Positions 13,776-25,661 of a stretch of 64,000 bases of DNA are shown in pieces. How positions within the stretch are numbered: the stretch's first letter is position 1; every line of letters starts with the position of its first letter. The DNA is from Monosporascus cannonballus. Its lineage: Eukaryota; Ascomycota; Sordariomycetes; Xylariales. Location of the stretch: contig QJNS01000067.1 of NCBI GenBank assembly GCA_004154925.1, positions 62,001 to 126,000 of the forward strand, given 5' to 3'. The notes under the pieces were generated by a model. The model did not search any database, was not told where the DNA came from, and was given only the letters and a program-made list of their open reading frames with translations. The position numbers and the translations under genes were made by a program.

Positions 13776-14345
13776 AAAGAACGTTTAAGTTAGTAATTAA
13801 TTCATTAATAACATTAAGGTTAAATCAATTAAAACAAGGAATAATAAATATAAAAATAATTAATTCGACTAATAATTATTTTTATTTTTATTTAAAATAT
13901 TCGAATTTCTTTATAATTTCGGCATTTTTAATATTATAACGGAATATTTCTATAATATGATAACGAAAAATCCGTTATTATTTTTAAAAGCGATTTAATT
14001 TGTTAATAGTAACACGCAGGATTTTTCGAATTTGTTTTTTTATGTTTTAATGATTTTCTTTATTAAAAGATTTTTATAGTTAATTTCGGACGGCTTAACA
14101 ACGTCATAAGGGTTGTTATAAAGAATATATCGCGTATATTTTTGAAAATCTCGAAATTCCTTATATTTTATTTATTAACGGTAAATAAAACATATAATGA
14201 AACTTAAATAAATACTTATTTTTTATAAAAGAAAATTATTAATACACTTAGACAAATAAATCTTTTTAATACGACCAGATATAACACAAAAGATAAAAAG
14301 TATGTACGACATTTTCGAAACGAAAACTTTTTAAACAAAAAATCG

Positions 14346-14735
14346 TATTATGATATAATTAATTTAATAAGTTTAAAGACGATCGAAGGAAAACAAACTA
14401 AGGCCGATATAAATGTTAATTAAGGAATAAGTTTAAGATTTTCAAAAGTTTTAATACCATAGCCCTTTTAAGTTATACAAAAAGATTAAAAGGTTTAAAA
14501 AGTTTAAAAAATTAAGCACTTCAGTATCTTAAGCCAAAAATACAATATATATATTCGTTATTTTCCTAACTTAAATAATATTAATTTGCAATAATAATTC
14601 GTTATCCAAAACGCTCTTAGTAATATAAGACGTAACTAGTTATTATATTTCTTATTTTAAATTCTACGATACTCCTGCTAATATGAACCCGTACGACTTA
14701 GGTTTAATAATTAGTTACACCGCCTAGCCTTTAAA
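14346..14735 (+). repeat. LTR, reverse orientation (copy G)
   Basis: Its reverse complement begins with a RIP-altered TGTGACGGCTAGGC and holds the core AAGTCGTACGGGTTCATAT. Its left edge, TATTATGAT, is the altered complement of GGTCATAACA. It is 390 bp and is a 3' LTR for a plus-strand element. Confidence 0.7.
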
Positions 14736-15043
14736 ATAGTTCTTTTTATTAAGAAATTTCTTATCTTTAATTTCAGACGTCCTAAAAAGGTACCAGGGAC
14801 TACTATAACGAATATATTACATACGTTCTTTGGAATCGTAAAATATTTTATATTCTATCTATTTTCCTTTACAACGGAAACAGAAACGCATAATGGAACA
14901 CAAGTTAATACTTCGTTTTAACAAAAAACATTGTAGTACGTTTATGCAAACGAATTTTTTTGCTACGGCCAAATATAATAAGTTAACGAAGAAAAAACTT
15001 ACAAATAAAAGTTTTTCGAAACAAAAATCTCTAAAACAAACCG

Positions 15044-15434
15044 TATTATAATTTAACTAGCTTAGCAAACCTAGAAACAGTCGGGGCAAAAAAAAACTAA
15101 ACCCGATGTAGGAACTGGTTACGTAATAAACTTAAAGCTTTCGAAAGTTTTGGCTATCTTAAATCTTTTAAACGATATAAAATGAATTAAGAAGATTAAA
15201 AGGCTTAAAATGCTAAGCCGGTCGAGCGGTATAAACTAAAAGTAAAATATATACGTTCGTTATTTCCATAATTTAAATAACAACAACTTTTAACATAACT
15301 TTCTTATCCAAAATACCCTTAATATTACAAAACATAACTATAGTTATTGTATTACTCAGATTCTTACGGCACTCCTACTAATATAAACCCGTACAACTTA
15401 AGTTTTATAATTAGCTAAAGTCTCAGCCGTTATA
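15044..15434 (+). repeat. LTR, reverse orientation (copy H)
   Basis: It is 391 bp and collinear with copy G, with left edge TATTATAAT and right edge AGCCGTTATA. It may also be the 5' LTR of the element ending with the LTR at 20,530-20,898, which would give a 5.9-kb element. Confidence 0.65.
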
Positions 15435-15660
15435 CGTAACGATATTAAAACTAATTTAACAAATTTAATAAAATTGCTTATTATTATATTTTTAAACCAA
15501 AGTAAAAATATTATTATAAATAGTCTCATTATAATTACTTCTTTTCGAGTAGTATAAGATGTATATTATGAGATTTCTATAATTTCACTAGTCCTTAACA
15601 AAGTGTGTCCGTTTTTTTAAAACGATATTAAATATTTTATGTATAATTATTACGTAATTG

Positions 15661-15790
15661 TGATATAGCTGCACTATGCTATTACGCCACTAAGACAAAC
15701 GATTAATAGAATGATCGCAATTGTAGCAATCACCCTAGTGCTTACAGCTGTATATATACTAGAGCTCTTACGATAAACTAGGTCGTAACA
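15661..15790. mobile_element. Short solo LTR (130 bp) with AATTG target duplication
   Basis: It starts TGATATAGCTGC and ends GTCGTAACA, with AATTG immediately before (15,656-15,660) and after (15,791-15,795). It has better-balanced composition than its surroundings and an internal GTATATATACT. The end GTCGTAACA is the same as in the 150-bp LTR at 6,795-6,944, and the start is partly similar, so the two are probably diverged members of one short-LTR family. Confidence 0.7.
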
Positions 15791-17429
15791 AATTGCTACA
15801 AGGTTATTATAAGGTAATTATTTTATATGCAGTTTCTTATTTCGCTTTTAATTTAAAAAAGCAAGTGTTAAAAAGTTTTTAATATATAATTATTATATTT
15901 TTATTCTAATTCTAAACATATTTCTATTTTAATAAAACTGTTTAAAAAATTATTATTGTTATAACCGTATAAGATAATAAATTAATTAACTTAGTAATTA
16001 AGTTTATTTAAATCTTGAATTTATATTTACTTTGATCAAGTTTTAGTAATAATGTATTAAATATAAAAAGGAAATTTAAATATTGAACAACGAAAGTAAT
16101 TATTCAGAAATGAAATAACGATATATATGATATACTTCGATTGAAAAATAAGGGGGTTTATAATGAAACTTTAAGATTTAATAATTATATGGTATATTGT
16201 AGTATTTTAACGGTAAAGCAACGATTTTGTTAAATATCTTTTCCGGATTTGGTTTTATAACATTAAATAATCTGCTTTTTATCAAAATATCTAAATTTAT
16301 AACGTTTAAAAATTGTACCCCTTGAATAGGTTCGGATATTAAAAGATTTACGTTACTTATTAACGAACGAAATAGAATTTGGTAAAGAATAAGAAAAGAA
16401 ATAAATCGTTTTAAGTTCTATTTAATTTAAAATATTAAAGTAAATTCTATTTTAAATATATAAAGCTTTCAATGTAATTAAATATTACACTTTAATATTA
16501 AGAATTCTCGTTACGATGTTACGGAGTAAATTAAGTAGTAACGTGCGTTATATTTAATTTATTTACGAATATTTAATCAACTTTCTAAGAAAGAAAGTTA
16601 CGAGAATTAACGCATGATATTTTCTTATTGTTGTTATATAAATTAATTAAATATTATTTTTTTTCGAAAACCTTTTGAAATACATAATACGGTAATTTGG
16701 TTTTATTTAAATAAAACTGAATACAATAAATTAGAAATTCGAAAAAACTTTATACAATTTTAATAGTAATTTAAATAGATTTCTTCTACAAATATATTTA
16801 TAATCGATACGGTGTTTTTGCTAAGCTGTTTCCTATATAGTTATATATTTATATGATTAACTTCGTACTTGTGATAACTTTTTACTAAACTTTAAATTTC
16901 TACCTTAAAAGTTTTTATTGTGCCGTATATAAAAAAGTTTTCTTTAACATTCACTAATTAACTCGAAATTCGTAATTATTATAAAGTTCTAATTATGCAT
17001 TAAAAATATTGATATTGCGTAAACACATTAGAAATAGTATTATAACAATTATATTTTAAAAATGGAAAAATAAATTATTGTAAAATTGAATTTTTAAATA
17101 TGATTTAAAACAAAGCATATATAATTCGAGATCATATATACTATTATAACGTTTTAAAAATTTAACCACTTAATTGCTATTTGAAAGTAAGGTATTTTAA
17201 TTTTAACGAAAAGGGTTACTTTTAAACGAATTCTTCGAATATTCTACTAATAAATATTAATATAGAATATATAAAGAGTCTTCATCAATATAAATCCAGG
17301 TTTTCGTTATATATTTATAATGTATTTAAAAATTGATCAACTAGATTAATATAAAATATATGATATATTTCGGTTCAAGCTACATTTTTCAGACTAAGCC
17401 AAATATACAGAAAATAAAAACTTAGTTAG

Positions 17430-17700
17430 AAAAAGAATAAATTCGAGTTTTAAAACTACACGTAAAGTATTTTATATTTTTCATATTTAAAAAAACATCA
17501 AATTATCATTTGTCATCGATTACCGATATTTCACTAATACTACTGTTAAAAATCGATTATTGTTATTTTTAATTATTAAAAAAATGATCTTATGAAATTG
17601 AATAATTTGCAACGTTTAATATAAAAAATAAATATAAATTTATTCAAATGCTAAAAAGCACTAATAAAACATAATCTTTTAAAAGAAAACTGGACTTGTT
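17430..17700 (+). pseudogene. Reverse transcriptase remnant (Ty3/gypsy)
   Basis: The plus strand reads IKLSFVIDYR then TVKNR, matching the conserved 'GKLRxCVDYRxLNxxTxKNRYPLP' block of Ty3/gypsy RT. Stops begin about 70 codons later. Nothing functional remains. Confidence 0.65.
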
Positions 17701-19744
17701 TAAATATTTAAATATACTAATAAGATTTATAAATCTATTAACAATTATTTAATAAATAATAAATAATAAATTATATATTACGATAATATTTTTAGATATT
17801 CTAAACCGGAAAAGATTTGTGCTAAATATAGTGATAAAGATTTTTACATTTTATAAATGCTAAATTATTAATTAACATAAAAGAACATTTATTTCATAAA
17901 TAAGAAATACAGTATCTAGAATGTACTGTTATTTCCAAACACATTGAAATAAATTGAAAGAAGGTTATTATACTAAGAGAATAATACATCTTAATTATAA
18001 TTAAAAAGAGAATAAATATTTTTAAAACATTAATTAGTATAACAAATATATTTAAAATTTTAATAGCATTATTATATTTTATATTAATTCTATTATAAAA
18101 TGTTAAGTAAATATTTTAAATAAAGAAACGCTTTCAAAAAAAAGTAAAAATACGATTATTAACGAAGTTATTACAGCAAATTATGTTTTATTATATTCTT
18201 TTCGTATAAATTAAAAATCATTAAACTTGATAATATTATTTTAAATAAGGAATTTATGGCTATCATGATGGTTTTTCGAAAAATTCAGATATTTTAAAGA
18301 AAACTGTATTAAGTTACGATATATATAAATTATTCAAATTGTACTCGTTATATTACGAGCAAAAATTTACCGGACGATAATTACGATACGGAGAGAAAAT
18401 ACCAAATTTCGATTTTGTTATTATTTATAAAAAAAGGTTTAAATATAATAAAGCCGATTATTAAGTAAATAATTAAATTTTGAAAGTATTTTATTAAAAT
18501 TAATTACGTAATATTGGATATGATATAAATAAAGATATTTATATTTACGCCAAATTGATATAATATAGATTAGATTATACGATTATTTTAAAAATTTAAA
18601 AAGAAATAAAACGATAATTTATTAAAACAACTAAAAACTAAATAAGTTGAAAATGGTTTTAAAAAGGTACCAGATGGACTTAATACGTAATATATATAAA
18701 TACTAGTTATACGAATATTTAAGCTTTTATAAAATCTTAAAACACATTTAATATAATTATTTTTAATTTGTTATCGAGATAATAAGGTAAAAACTATAAT
18801 AATAACATACATTGTGTAATAAATTAATATATAATAATAGAAAACCTATAAAGAATTATGACTATAATTTGTTTTAAAAAAATTCTGGAATTCGGTTATT
18901 ATAAATTTTATTACGAAATTTCTCTTATTCGAAAATGGAGTAAGAGAAATATATTATAATACCATTTTCGTAATTATCAATAGATTGAAAAAATTGTTTG
19001 ATCTTTTATTTTGTAAATAGAAATATTAACATAAAATAAATAATATATATTCTTTTCAGCAATACTTTCAATATATATCAGTTATTACATAAAATTATTT
19101 ATAATAAAAAATATATCTATTTTAAACCTTTAATGATATCTTCAAGCATAAATGGATTTAAGATAGAAATTATGTAACCGATTTAAATTTTAAATAAATA
19201 AATAAAATAAACAAATGAAATATTAAACATAAATTTGTAATATTATATTAATCATGAATAAAATAATTAAGTTAAATAATTACTAATTACCTAATGAGTA
19301 TATAATATTAATTATTTTAAAAATAGTAGAATATTTTTAATATTTACAAATTTAAGTTTTACATTTTATATAAATAAAAACAAGCACAATAAAATTGCTA
19401 ACGATAAAATAATATTTACTATAAAATAACTTAAAAATTTGCATTAAAGTCGAGTTAAAATTACAATTTATATATAAATAAATAAGCAAATATTATAATT
19501 AAATCCGGTTAAAGGAACAATAGATTATTTCGATTTAAAAATATTTACATAACAGTTCACAAAAAAATGTGGACGTTAAATATATTAGTACATTTAAAAT
19601 TATTATCACATCTTAAAAGAATAATTATTAACTGGTGTTTTTATCGAAAATTAAATTTTATTTTATTTTTTATATTTTGTTCTAAAGTTAATAATAAGTC
19701 CTATTGAAGTTGAAGCGGAACAAAATAATATAGAAATAAAAAAC

Positions 19745-19910
19745 GAAATTACGTACGAAACGGAAAAAAATTCTAGATGTACGAAAAGAAAACGGACTTA
19801 TTTAATATCTGGTTAAGTGGAAAAACTATTCGAATTCCGAAAATACTTAGAAATTTGCGAAAAATCTTATAAATGCACAACGTCTGCTAAAGAACTTTTA
19901 CCACTAATGT
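19745..19910 (+). pseudogene. Chromodomain remnant (best preserved plus-strand copy)
   Basis: The frame gives KILDVRKENGLI, stop, YLVKWKNYSNSENT, stop, KFAKNLINAQRLLKNFYH. This is the full length of a chromodomain, with the aromatic/acidic 'YLVKWKxY..SENTW' signature except that the Trp is now a stop (RIP of TGG). It places the family among the chromoviruses. Confidence 0.7.
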
Positions 19911-19959
19911 CGGAAACGCGGATAATAGATCCGTAGTTAAGATCTTTAGAAATAGATTA

Positions 19960-20529
19960 ATGAAAGGGATTAATAAAAGGTGCAGTTGTAATAATCTTAG
20001 TTTTTATGCGCTTTTATTCCCCTTGTTCGTTTATTAATTAAAACCCTCGGTTAATAATTTTAACTTTCTTTTTTGTAAAAGATTTTTTAGTAATATAAAC
20101 AAAAGAAAACCGCCGATGGTTGCTTTAATATCGCGGTATTTGCGCGTTAAATCCTTTTTTATTTTCTATTAAAATCGCAAAAGAGATTTTTCGATAACGG
20201 TTTTCTTTCGGTTTAAATAAACCTTTTTGAATATAACGTAAAAAATCGATTAAAATGTTAAAGCTACTATAACGGTACCGATTTTTAAAATATCCGTTAT
20301 AACGACGAGTTTGTTATTTATTTAATATTTATTATTATTTTCCAAATATAATATATACGATATTATTATAAAACCAAATTTAATAAGATAAACAGCTAGG
20401 GATTTTATTTTTCTTTTTTTAGTTAGGATAATTATAAGGTTTGCGGTTAATAATACGAGTTTTTATAATAAGATAAAACTTATTAAAAATAAATTATTAA
20501 GCGTAAAAATTCTAAAAAAAGAAAAATCG
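19960..20529 (-). pseudogene. Antisense third-ORF remnant of the plus-strand element
   Basis: Read from the 3' LTR inward on the minus strand, opposite to pol, the sequence gives LRYIQKGLFKPKENRYRK and a following basic helical stretch ending near IINRGF. It resembles the helical part of the copies at 52,140-52,500 and 63,697-64,000. The Cys-rich N-terminal part is not legible here. Confidence 0.45.
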
Positions 20530-20898
20530 TATTATAACTTAAGCTAAAACCTGTTACAAAAAACGATTAGATTTATATAAGTTACGTAATTTAAATCTTT
20601 TTTGGCGTTAAGATCTAACTAAATCTATATAAAATTCATTATATTTAATAAATTTAAATTTATATTAACATTAAAATAAAATAAAAAATTATTTGATTTA
20701 TATAAAATATATATATTCGTTATTTCCATAATTTAGATAATCGCAGTTTGTAAAATAACATTTCGTAACCCAAGATACCCTTGGTATTACGAAACGTAAC
20801 TAATTATTACATTTATTGCTTAAAATCTTACAATACTTTTGCCAACATAAACCCGTATGACTTCGGTTTAATAATTTGTTAAACCTTTAGCCGTCACA
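20530..20898 (+). repeat. LTR, reverse orientation (copy I)
   Basis: It is 369 bp, with left edge TATTATAAC (complement of an altered GGTCATAACA) and right edge AGCCGTCACA (complement of TGTGACGGCT, intact). The core CATAAACCCGTATGACTTCGG is clear. Confidence 0.75.
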
Positions 20899-21110
20899 TG
20901 TTAATTCTTAGGAACATAATTTTGCCGTGGTATAGCAGCCAATTCTTTAATTATCTCTTTAATTATTGAATTTCTTTTTGTTTTTCCGTATCGTAAGAAT
21001 TCCGAAACCGTATTAATAATTTAGGAGTTAGAGTCTTTTTTTAATATTTTACATAATTATATAATACCGTTTTTGTTATATTGTAATATTTATAAACTTC
21101 TTTTAAGCAA
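20899..21110. other. Boundary between AT-rich block and gene island
   Basis: Composition changes sharply from AT-rich repeat to balanced coding sequence at about 21,100, right at the 3' end of the truncated gene that follows. I see no terminal repeat or target duplication marking the junction. Confidence 0.5.
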
Positions 21111-21134
21111 GTTCCAGCTCACCCAGAGCGGCTC

Positions 21135-21572
21135 CTAGTTCTTCTGCACCGTTGCGTCCTCCATATCCCCAAATACACGGTCGGGCCTCAGCGTATCAAT
21201 GGACCGAAAGGCGCCCATTTCGAGTAGTAACCGTGCGTTTAGAACGAAGAAGTAAAGGCCATCTAGCCGGCCCGGCAAGTTTTCCTTGAGGAACCTTTGG
21301 GCAGCTGTGAAGTTTCCTAGCCTTCTCAGTCGGCTGAGCTCCTCGAGCTCCAGGTCGATGTCCTCGGTTATACCCAGTCCCATGTGGATGATGACACTCT
21401 TGGACATGTTAGGTGTCCATATTGCGTCTATTTGAGGCGGCGGAAGCAATCCCGCATTTCGTCTGGCATTGTTGCTCGTTCGTGCCCCCGGCGGATATCT
21501 TGGGGAGGATGCGTGGCACAGATACAACTTGCTCTTTCCGTCGACTGACCGAGTGATCTCTACGGAGCACAT
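21135..21572 (-). pseudogene. Truncated gene fragment of a helical-repeat fungal protein
   Basis: A 145-codon frame starts at ATG 21,572. An alternative start is the inner Met before SKSVIIHMGLG. The C-terminal half (ELEELSRLRRLGNFTAAQRF, then FVLNARLLLEMG) looks like TPR-type paired helices found at the N-terminus of much longer fungal hypothetical proteins. The frame stops within about 30 bp of the AT-rich block. A one-base shift would add about 14 plausible residues (AEELGAALGELELA) before another stop. I infer a gene cut off by the repeat block. The base composition is not RIP-like. The function is unknown. Confidence 0.45.
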
Positions 21573-22153
21573 CGTCTAAGCGACAACTCTGTGGAAAGTC
21601 CTGCTGGCTTTCATCCGTGCCCGTGCGGACATTCCGTGTATGGTAGTTCATGTTGCAACGTGCAAGAGAGACGGAACAGTCATTGTTCCTTTCCAATAGA
21701 TGACAACTTGGACTGTTCTTGATCGGGAGAACGATGAACGGGTTGCAGATTTAACCTAAGCAAACAAGGCTGTGAAGATGGGGGCGCTGAAATTGGAGCG
21801 CAAGGGGGGGGGGTGTCAGCATCCGTAATACCGGTTCGCGCATAAGCTGTGGCATTTGCCTTCCTCCACTATCTTGCTGCAGGGTCGGCAAAATGTCATG
21901 CTTTAATTGGTCCCCGGAAGGCGAGGTGGTATTGAGCTCATGGAAATCCTCGCCGACTTGCAGGAATCAGCTGGCTGACTGACCAACCAGCCACAATGTA
22001 ATCTCGGTGACTGGCGGCAGAAAATCGCGCATTGATGGTGTCCGTGAGATGTTTCCTCAGCCATTCCCGCCAGCCTCTTCTTCCCAGCTTGTTCTCTTTG
22101 CTCTATGAAGACAGGTCCGCGCGTCCCTTACGCTTATAACTGTGCAGACGTAA
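21573..22153. promoter_or_regulatory. Divergent intergenic region
   Basis: It lies between two divergently oriented broken genes. It holds a short G-run near 21,805 and no recognisable gene or RNA. Confidence 0.3.
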
Positions 22154-23444
22154 ATGGATGATATAATGGAGTCAGGATTCAACAGGTTAGTCCGACGAAA
22201 GAAGCCAAATGGGAGAGGGTACGGGCCGAGCGACTTCGAAAAATTCGATCGCTATAGCGCCTGCTGCGGTTACGGACAACTCGGCGAGGTCAAGGTTACG
22301 ACCCGGATCGACTTCGATGAGTCGCAATGGGGCCGTATCGGTCCCGAAACTCCAGGTGCCATCATACACATGAATATTGGCTTCACCCAGCCTGAGAAGT
22401 GCAAGTTGGAGATGGCGATCATCCTGGTGACGCTAGAGTAGCTTGACGAGATTCATAACGAAGAAGAGCTGGGCGCACTCAAGCGGCAACCGGGACTTTT
22501 CCCACTAGTCCCTTCCCGTGTTGAGTTTACGCACTTTGGGCCAACGTACGTGCCGGGCAGAGAGACGGAAACGGATTTCTCGCGCAACACGAGCGGGGTT
22601 CCATCTCTCTCGTATGGAGGAGCTTCTATGAGCGGCGTAGGAGTCGATCAGCAAAAGACCCACAAGCATTACAATCGTTGGGCGTTTCTTGGCCAGCCTC
22701 TGGGAGATAAGGGACACTCTGGCTTCAGAAAACTACAGTGGCTTTTGCAGGAGAACAAGCTCGACTCGCCGTCGAATCATACACCGGAATTCCAGGCTGC
22801 TTTCGCGCTTGTTCATGATCATCAACCTTTCTTCATCAGGGTGGAGATCAAGGGGAAACTTGAAAAGAGATTGAACCGTGTTAAGCAGAAATTTCAGAAG
22901 TTGAAGTACGGGTTCTATGGGGACAAGCCTCTTCGGTCCACGCCAACACCCATCAATCATTCCGGAGCCGAGTTACCAAGGAGGCAGCTAATAACGAAGG
23001 CCAAAAATTTGCCCGAAAAGATGGCGAAGAGAAATGTTGTCGTCGAGGTCGCACCAGAAGCAAGGGACAGAGGATGGTGATGGAGATGACACTGATCCCC
23101 CTCAGCGGGTTAAAAAGCTTCCAAATAAGAAATCACCCGGCAAAACGCCGAGGAAGACGTCAGAAGACCTATCACTTAGTGAGATACAGAGGGTATATGC
23201 CGCCGCTCTGTCTGCGAGTGCAATTAGTCAAGAACAATCATGGCTGTCGTCAAACACGCTTGTAGATGACGACCATAAAGATGCAGCCAATTCTGAACAA
23301 GAAAAGCCCGCAAAGGAGAAGGAGGTCCCTGATGCTGAAAATATGAACTTACTTCTCCTTGTCAGACTCTTTCTCCACTATTTGTTCCTACGGGCAGGAT
23401 ATGTCACCTTCAGGGTCTCCAAAGTTGGCAAAGAATCTATATGA
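22154..23444 (+). pseudogene. Broken gene of a conserved fungal hypothetical family
   Basis: The first frame (ATG 22,154) runs to a TAG at 22,439-22,441. The same frame then continues without a new start to 23,080 (landmarks RVEFTHFGP, GVGVDQQKTHKHYNRWAFLG, FFIRVEIKGKLEKR). After about 23,034 coding potential moves to another frame (EDGDGDDTDPPQRV... to a stop at 23,444). I recognise the overall pattern, 'GAIIxMxxxFxQPxxCKL', then 'F..HFGP', then 'FF.RVEI.GKL', from a widespread ascomycete family of unknown function. The protein would be about 430 residues if unbroken. One nonsense and one frameshift lesion make a functional product unlikely unless there is an unrecognised intron or sequencing error. 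Confidence 0.6.
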
Positions 23445-23980
23445 GATGGCTTAAGAATAAAGGAAACTATTATAAGAGCCCAATTTCTAGGGACTGCGAG
23501 AAGAGGTATTTCCGAAGAGCCAAAAGAGCGTCGGTGTCAATAACAAGCGGTCTACAAGTTGTGATATCCGGTTAAGATGTTGCTTGATTGATACGGTGTC
23601 AGTTTGCAGCGTTCAATGGCATCCTTTGGCGATTAAAATTCCAATTAGATATTTTCTCCCGTGTTGGGCATCAATATGGGGCATCAATACGCGTCCACGT
23701 CTGTTGGGGTTTCAGCGAACATTCCAGCAACCAGCTCAGGGGTAAAAAGGGGTACAGTGCGCCTAAGTATGAATTTACGATTATATACTGTACTTAGCGC
23801 ATAAGCCACATCAGTCGAGTGAGTTAGCATCCGGTGGGTCATAAAGCCACTCCGTTCACTATTCATCAACCTCAGCTACCTACTTTACAGAACAGTTCCA
23901 ACAAACTGTGAACCTTCCTTGGAGGCGATATAAGCTTTCTAAACTTGGGATCGGATACCAAACCGATCTCGACCCACAAA
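23445..23980. promoter_or_regulatory. Intergenic; upstream region of the cyclophilin gene
   Basis: Nothing coding is visible. It should contain the terminator of the broken gene and the promoter of the cyclophilin. No clear TATA box was found. Confidence 0.3.
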
Positions 23981-24964
23981 ATGCCGCCAACTCAGCTCCC
24001 GGCCTCCGGAAACCCTTTGTAAGTTAACTCAGTCGGTAGTAATACACGGGCCAGAGTCGCCTCCAAGTCACGGCATCTGCGTTAGTATCTTGCGGTTGCT
24101 AACACGTTGCTCCCAGAGTTTTCTTCGATATAACTCTTGGAGGTAAGGCTCATGAGCGTCCGCCCTGCTATCTTCAGGTTGGGCGCAATGTTACCGGATA
24201 TCACGTGATCCCGTCAAACCTCCCTACAACTACCACCTCCACCATGCCAATCCCTCCGTATTCCCCGATACCAACTAGTCGCTCGTTCCCGGGGTCCTAA
24301 CCGACGGCAGGTGAACCCCTCGGCCGGATCACCTTCGAGCTCTTCAAGGATGTGGTCCCCCGAACTGCAGAGAACTTTAGACAGTTCTGCACGGGCGAGT
24401 CGCGGAACAGCAGAGGCCAGCCACAAGGCTACAAGGGGAGCAAGTTCCACAGAATCGTAGGTAGTCGCGCGGGTTCATAGCATGACAACTATCTTTACTG
24501 ATGGGTTGAAGATAAACGGCTTCATGCTTCAAGGCGGCGACTTCCTTAATGGGGACGGCACCGGAAGCACGGTAAGCTCCGCTGGCCTCCCTCAACGTGT
24601 CTCCGGAGCGCGAAATTAACTCTGGCTGCAGTGCATATACGGGACGAAGACCTTCGCGGACGAGAACTTCACGTACAAGCATACGGAGAAGGGGTTGCTG
24701 TCTATGGCTGTATGTACTTCTCCCACTCATGCGTGTCGACCCGCGATGGCTAACCACTCCCAGAATTCCGGCCCGAACACAAACGGCTCGCAGTTCTTCA
24801 TCACTACGGTACCGACGCCCCATCTCGACGGGAAGCACGTCGTCTTTGGCAAGGTGGTGGATGGCATGGACGTGGTCGAGAAGATAGAGAAGACGAAGAC
24901 CGGGAGGCGGGGGCGGGACGTGCCGGATTTGGACGTGACAATCGCTCAATGCGGAGAGATGTGA
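23981..24964 (+). CDS. Cyclophilin, CypH/Cyp3-type peptidyl-prolyl cis-trans isomerase
   Basis: Six exons give a 182-residue protein: 23,981-24,018, 24,117-24,142, 24,311-24,456, 24,512-24,571, 24,632-24,709 and 24,764-24,964. Every junction keeps frame, and several introns show CTAAC branch sites. The whole protein is one cyclophilin domain: [15 protein letters not shown], then [15 protein letters not shown] (catalytic Arg69, Phe74, Gln77), then [11 protein letters not shown]. The short Met-Pro-Pro N-terminus, the CIYG element and the C-terminus QCGEM fit the CypH class, which in known cases binds the spliceosomal U4/U6 proteins. CypH assignment is inference; general cyclophilin identity is certain. 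Residue 136 is His where cyclophilin A has the cyclosporin-contacting Trp. Introns 2 and 5 contain in-frame stops or ATGs, so a one-exon reading would truncate the protein. Confidence 0.9.
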
Positions 24965-25661
24965 GCAGGTCGATAAGCCTAACGAAGTCCTTTCAATCTA
25001 TTGCCTTAACTCCGCAATGGATCCTCCGTAGTTTTCCCGGAAACCGCCCAGGACCTTGTGTTGGTATTCCGTAACGTAGTCCTGCTGGATCTGCTTTCCG
25101 GAGCCGATACGAGCTCGTCGACGGGGGATAAGAGATGTTATCCTACCCGACCTACTCCGCGAGTTGGTGTTGCCGCCTCGCGTCTCGCCTTCTCAAGACT
25201 GGCATGGCTTCACATATCATCTTAACGCTGCTTTTCCAATACGAAATTTCTTCATTATCTAAATGCCACTGCTCTAGGCAAGCATCCACCAATGAGGACC
25301 GCGTGGGATGAGATATATATTACCTTGTACGGCCCTGGCCAGGCCCGCCGTAGTCTGTAAAATCTGCCAATAAATGCCATCTCTTGGTTTCGACGTCATG
25401 GCTGCTATATCGTGCTGTTGATATAAAGGGATCTTGGTTACGGCTAATAGAGATCCTGTCCGTGCTTGACATTGACATGCCACCGGATGCTTCAAGGGAG
25501 TCACCTTCCGATAGTATGGTAGTTAACGGCAGTAACGAGATGGAATCAATAGATAATAATCAATTATATCGCTATTAACCCCAGACAAAATAATATCTAC
25601 CCTGAGCGCCGTTGCATCCCGGATACCAAATATAGCCCCCGTCCCGAACACCCCCCCCAAA
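24965..25661. other. Convergent intergenic region
   Basis: It lies between the 3' ends of the cyclophilin and ATG6 genes and should hold both 3' UTRs. Short open frames here overlap on both strands and have no coding character. Confidence 0.4.

Larger units (their letters stand above)
8725..14029 (+). mobile_element. RIP-mutated plus-strand chromovirus, 5' end not found
   Basis: AT-rich with no intact ORF. The plus strand holds RT remnants near 11,255-11,625 and a chromodomain near 13,640-13,775. Together with the LTR at 14,346-14,735 this makes a plus-strand Ty3/gypsy element. I could not place a 5' LTR or gag, so the left limit is arbitrary. Scattered short open frames (for example 12,155-12,349) are in A/T-only codon soup and are not genes. 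Confidence 0.55.
14030..15434 (+). repeat. Tandem duplication of [antisense-ORF start + LTR], two ~700-bp units
   Basis: Unit 1 (about 14,030-14,735) and unit 2 (about 14,736-15,434) each contain about 310 bp of the antisense third ORF followed by an LTR. Matching landmarks are TTAATTTCGGACGGCTTAAC versus CTTTAATTTCAGACGTCCTA, then ATAAAGAATATAT versus ATAACGAATATAT. The units have diverged. Such an array is expected from unequal recombination between LTR elements sharing an LTR. Confidence 0.6.
15796..20529 (+). mobile_element. RIP-mutated plus-strand chromovirus body
   Basis: AT-rich with no intact frame. In order on the plus strand come RT remnants (17,430-17,700), a chromodomain remnant (19,745-19,910), and on the opposite strand the antisense third ORF (about 19,960-20,529), followed by the 3' LTR at 20,530-20,898. 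The gag region (about 15,800-17,000) is too eroded to read with confidence. Confidence 0.65.

Noticed and set aside
1..21060. Left AT-rich arm as a centromere
   Set aside because: Regional fungal centromeres can look like this, but sequence alone cannot separate them from ordinary RIP-mutated blocks, and the proximity of an Scm3-like gene is not evidence.
22439..22441. TAG in the broken gene as part of an intron
   Set aside because: No GT...AG pair of realistic length surrounds it while keeping the conserved residues on both sides, which run through in the same frame.
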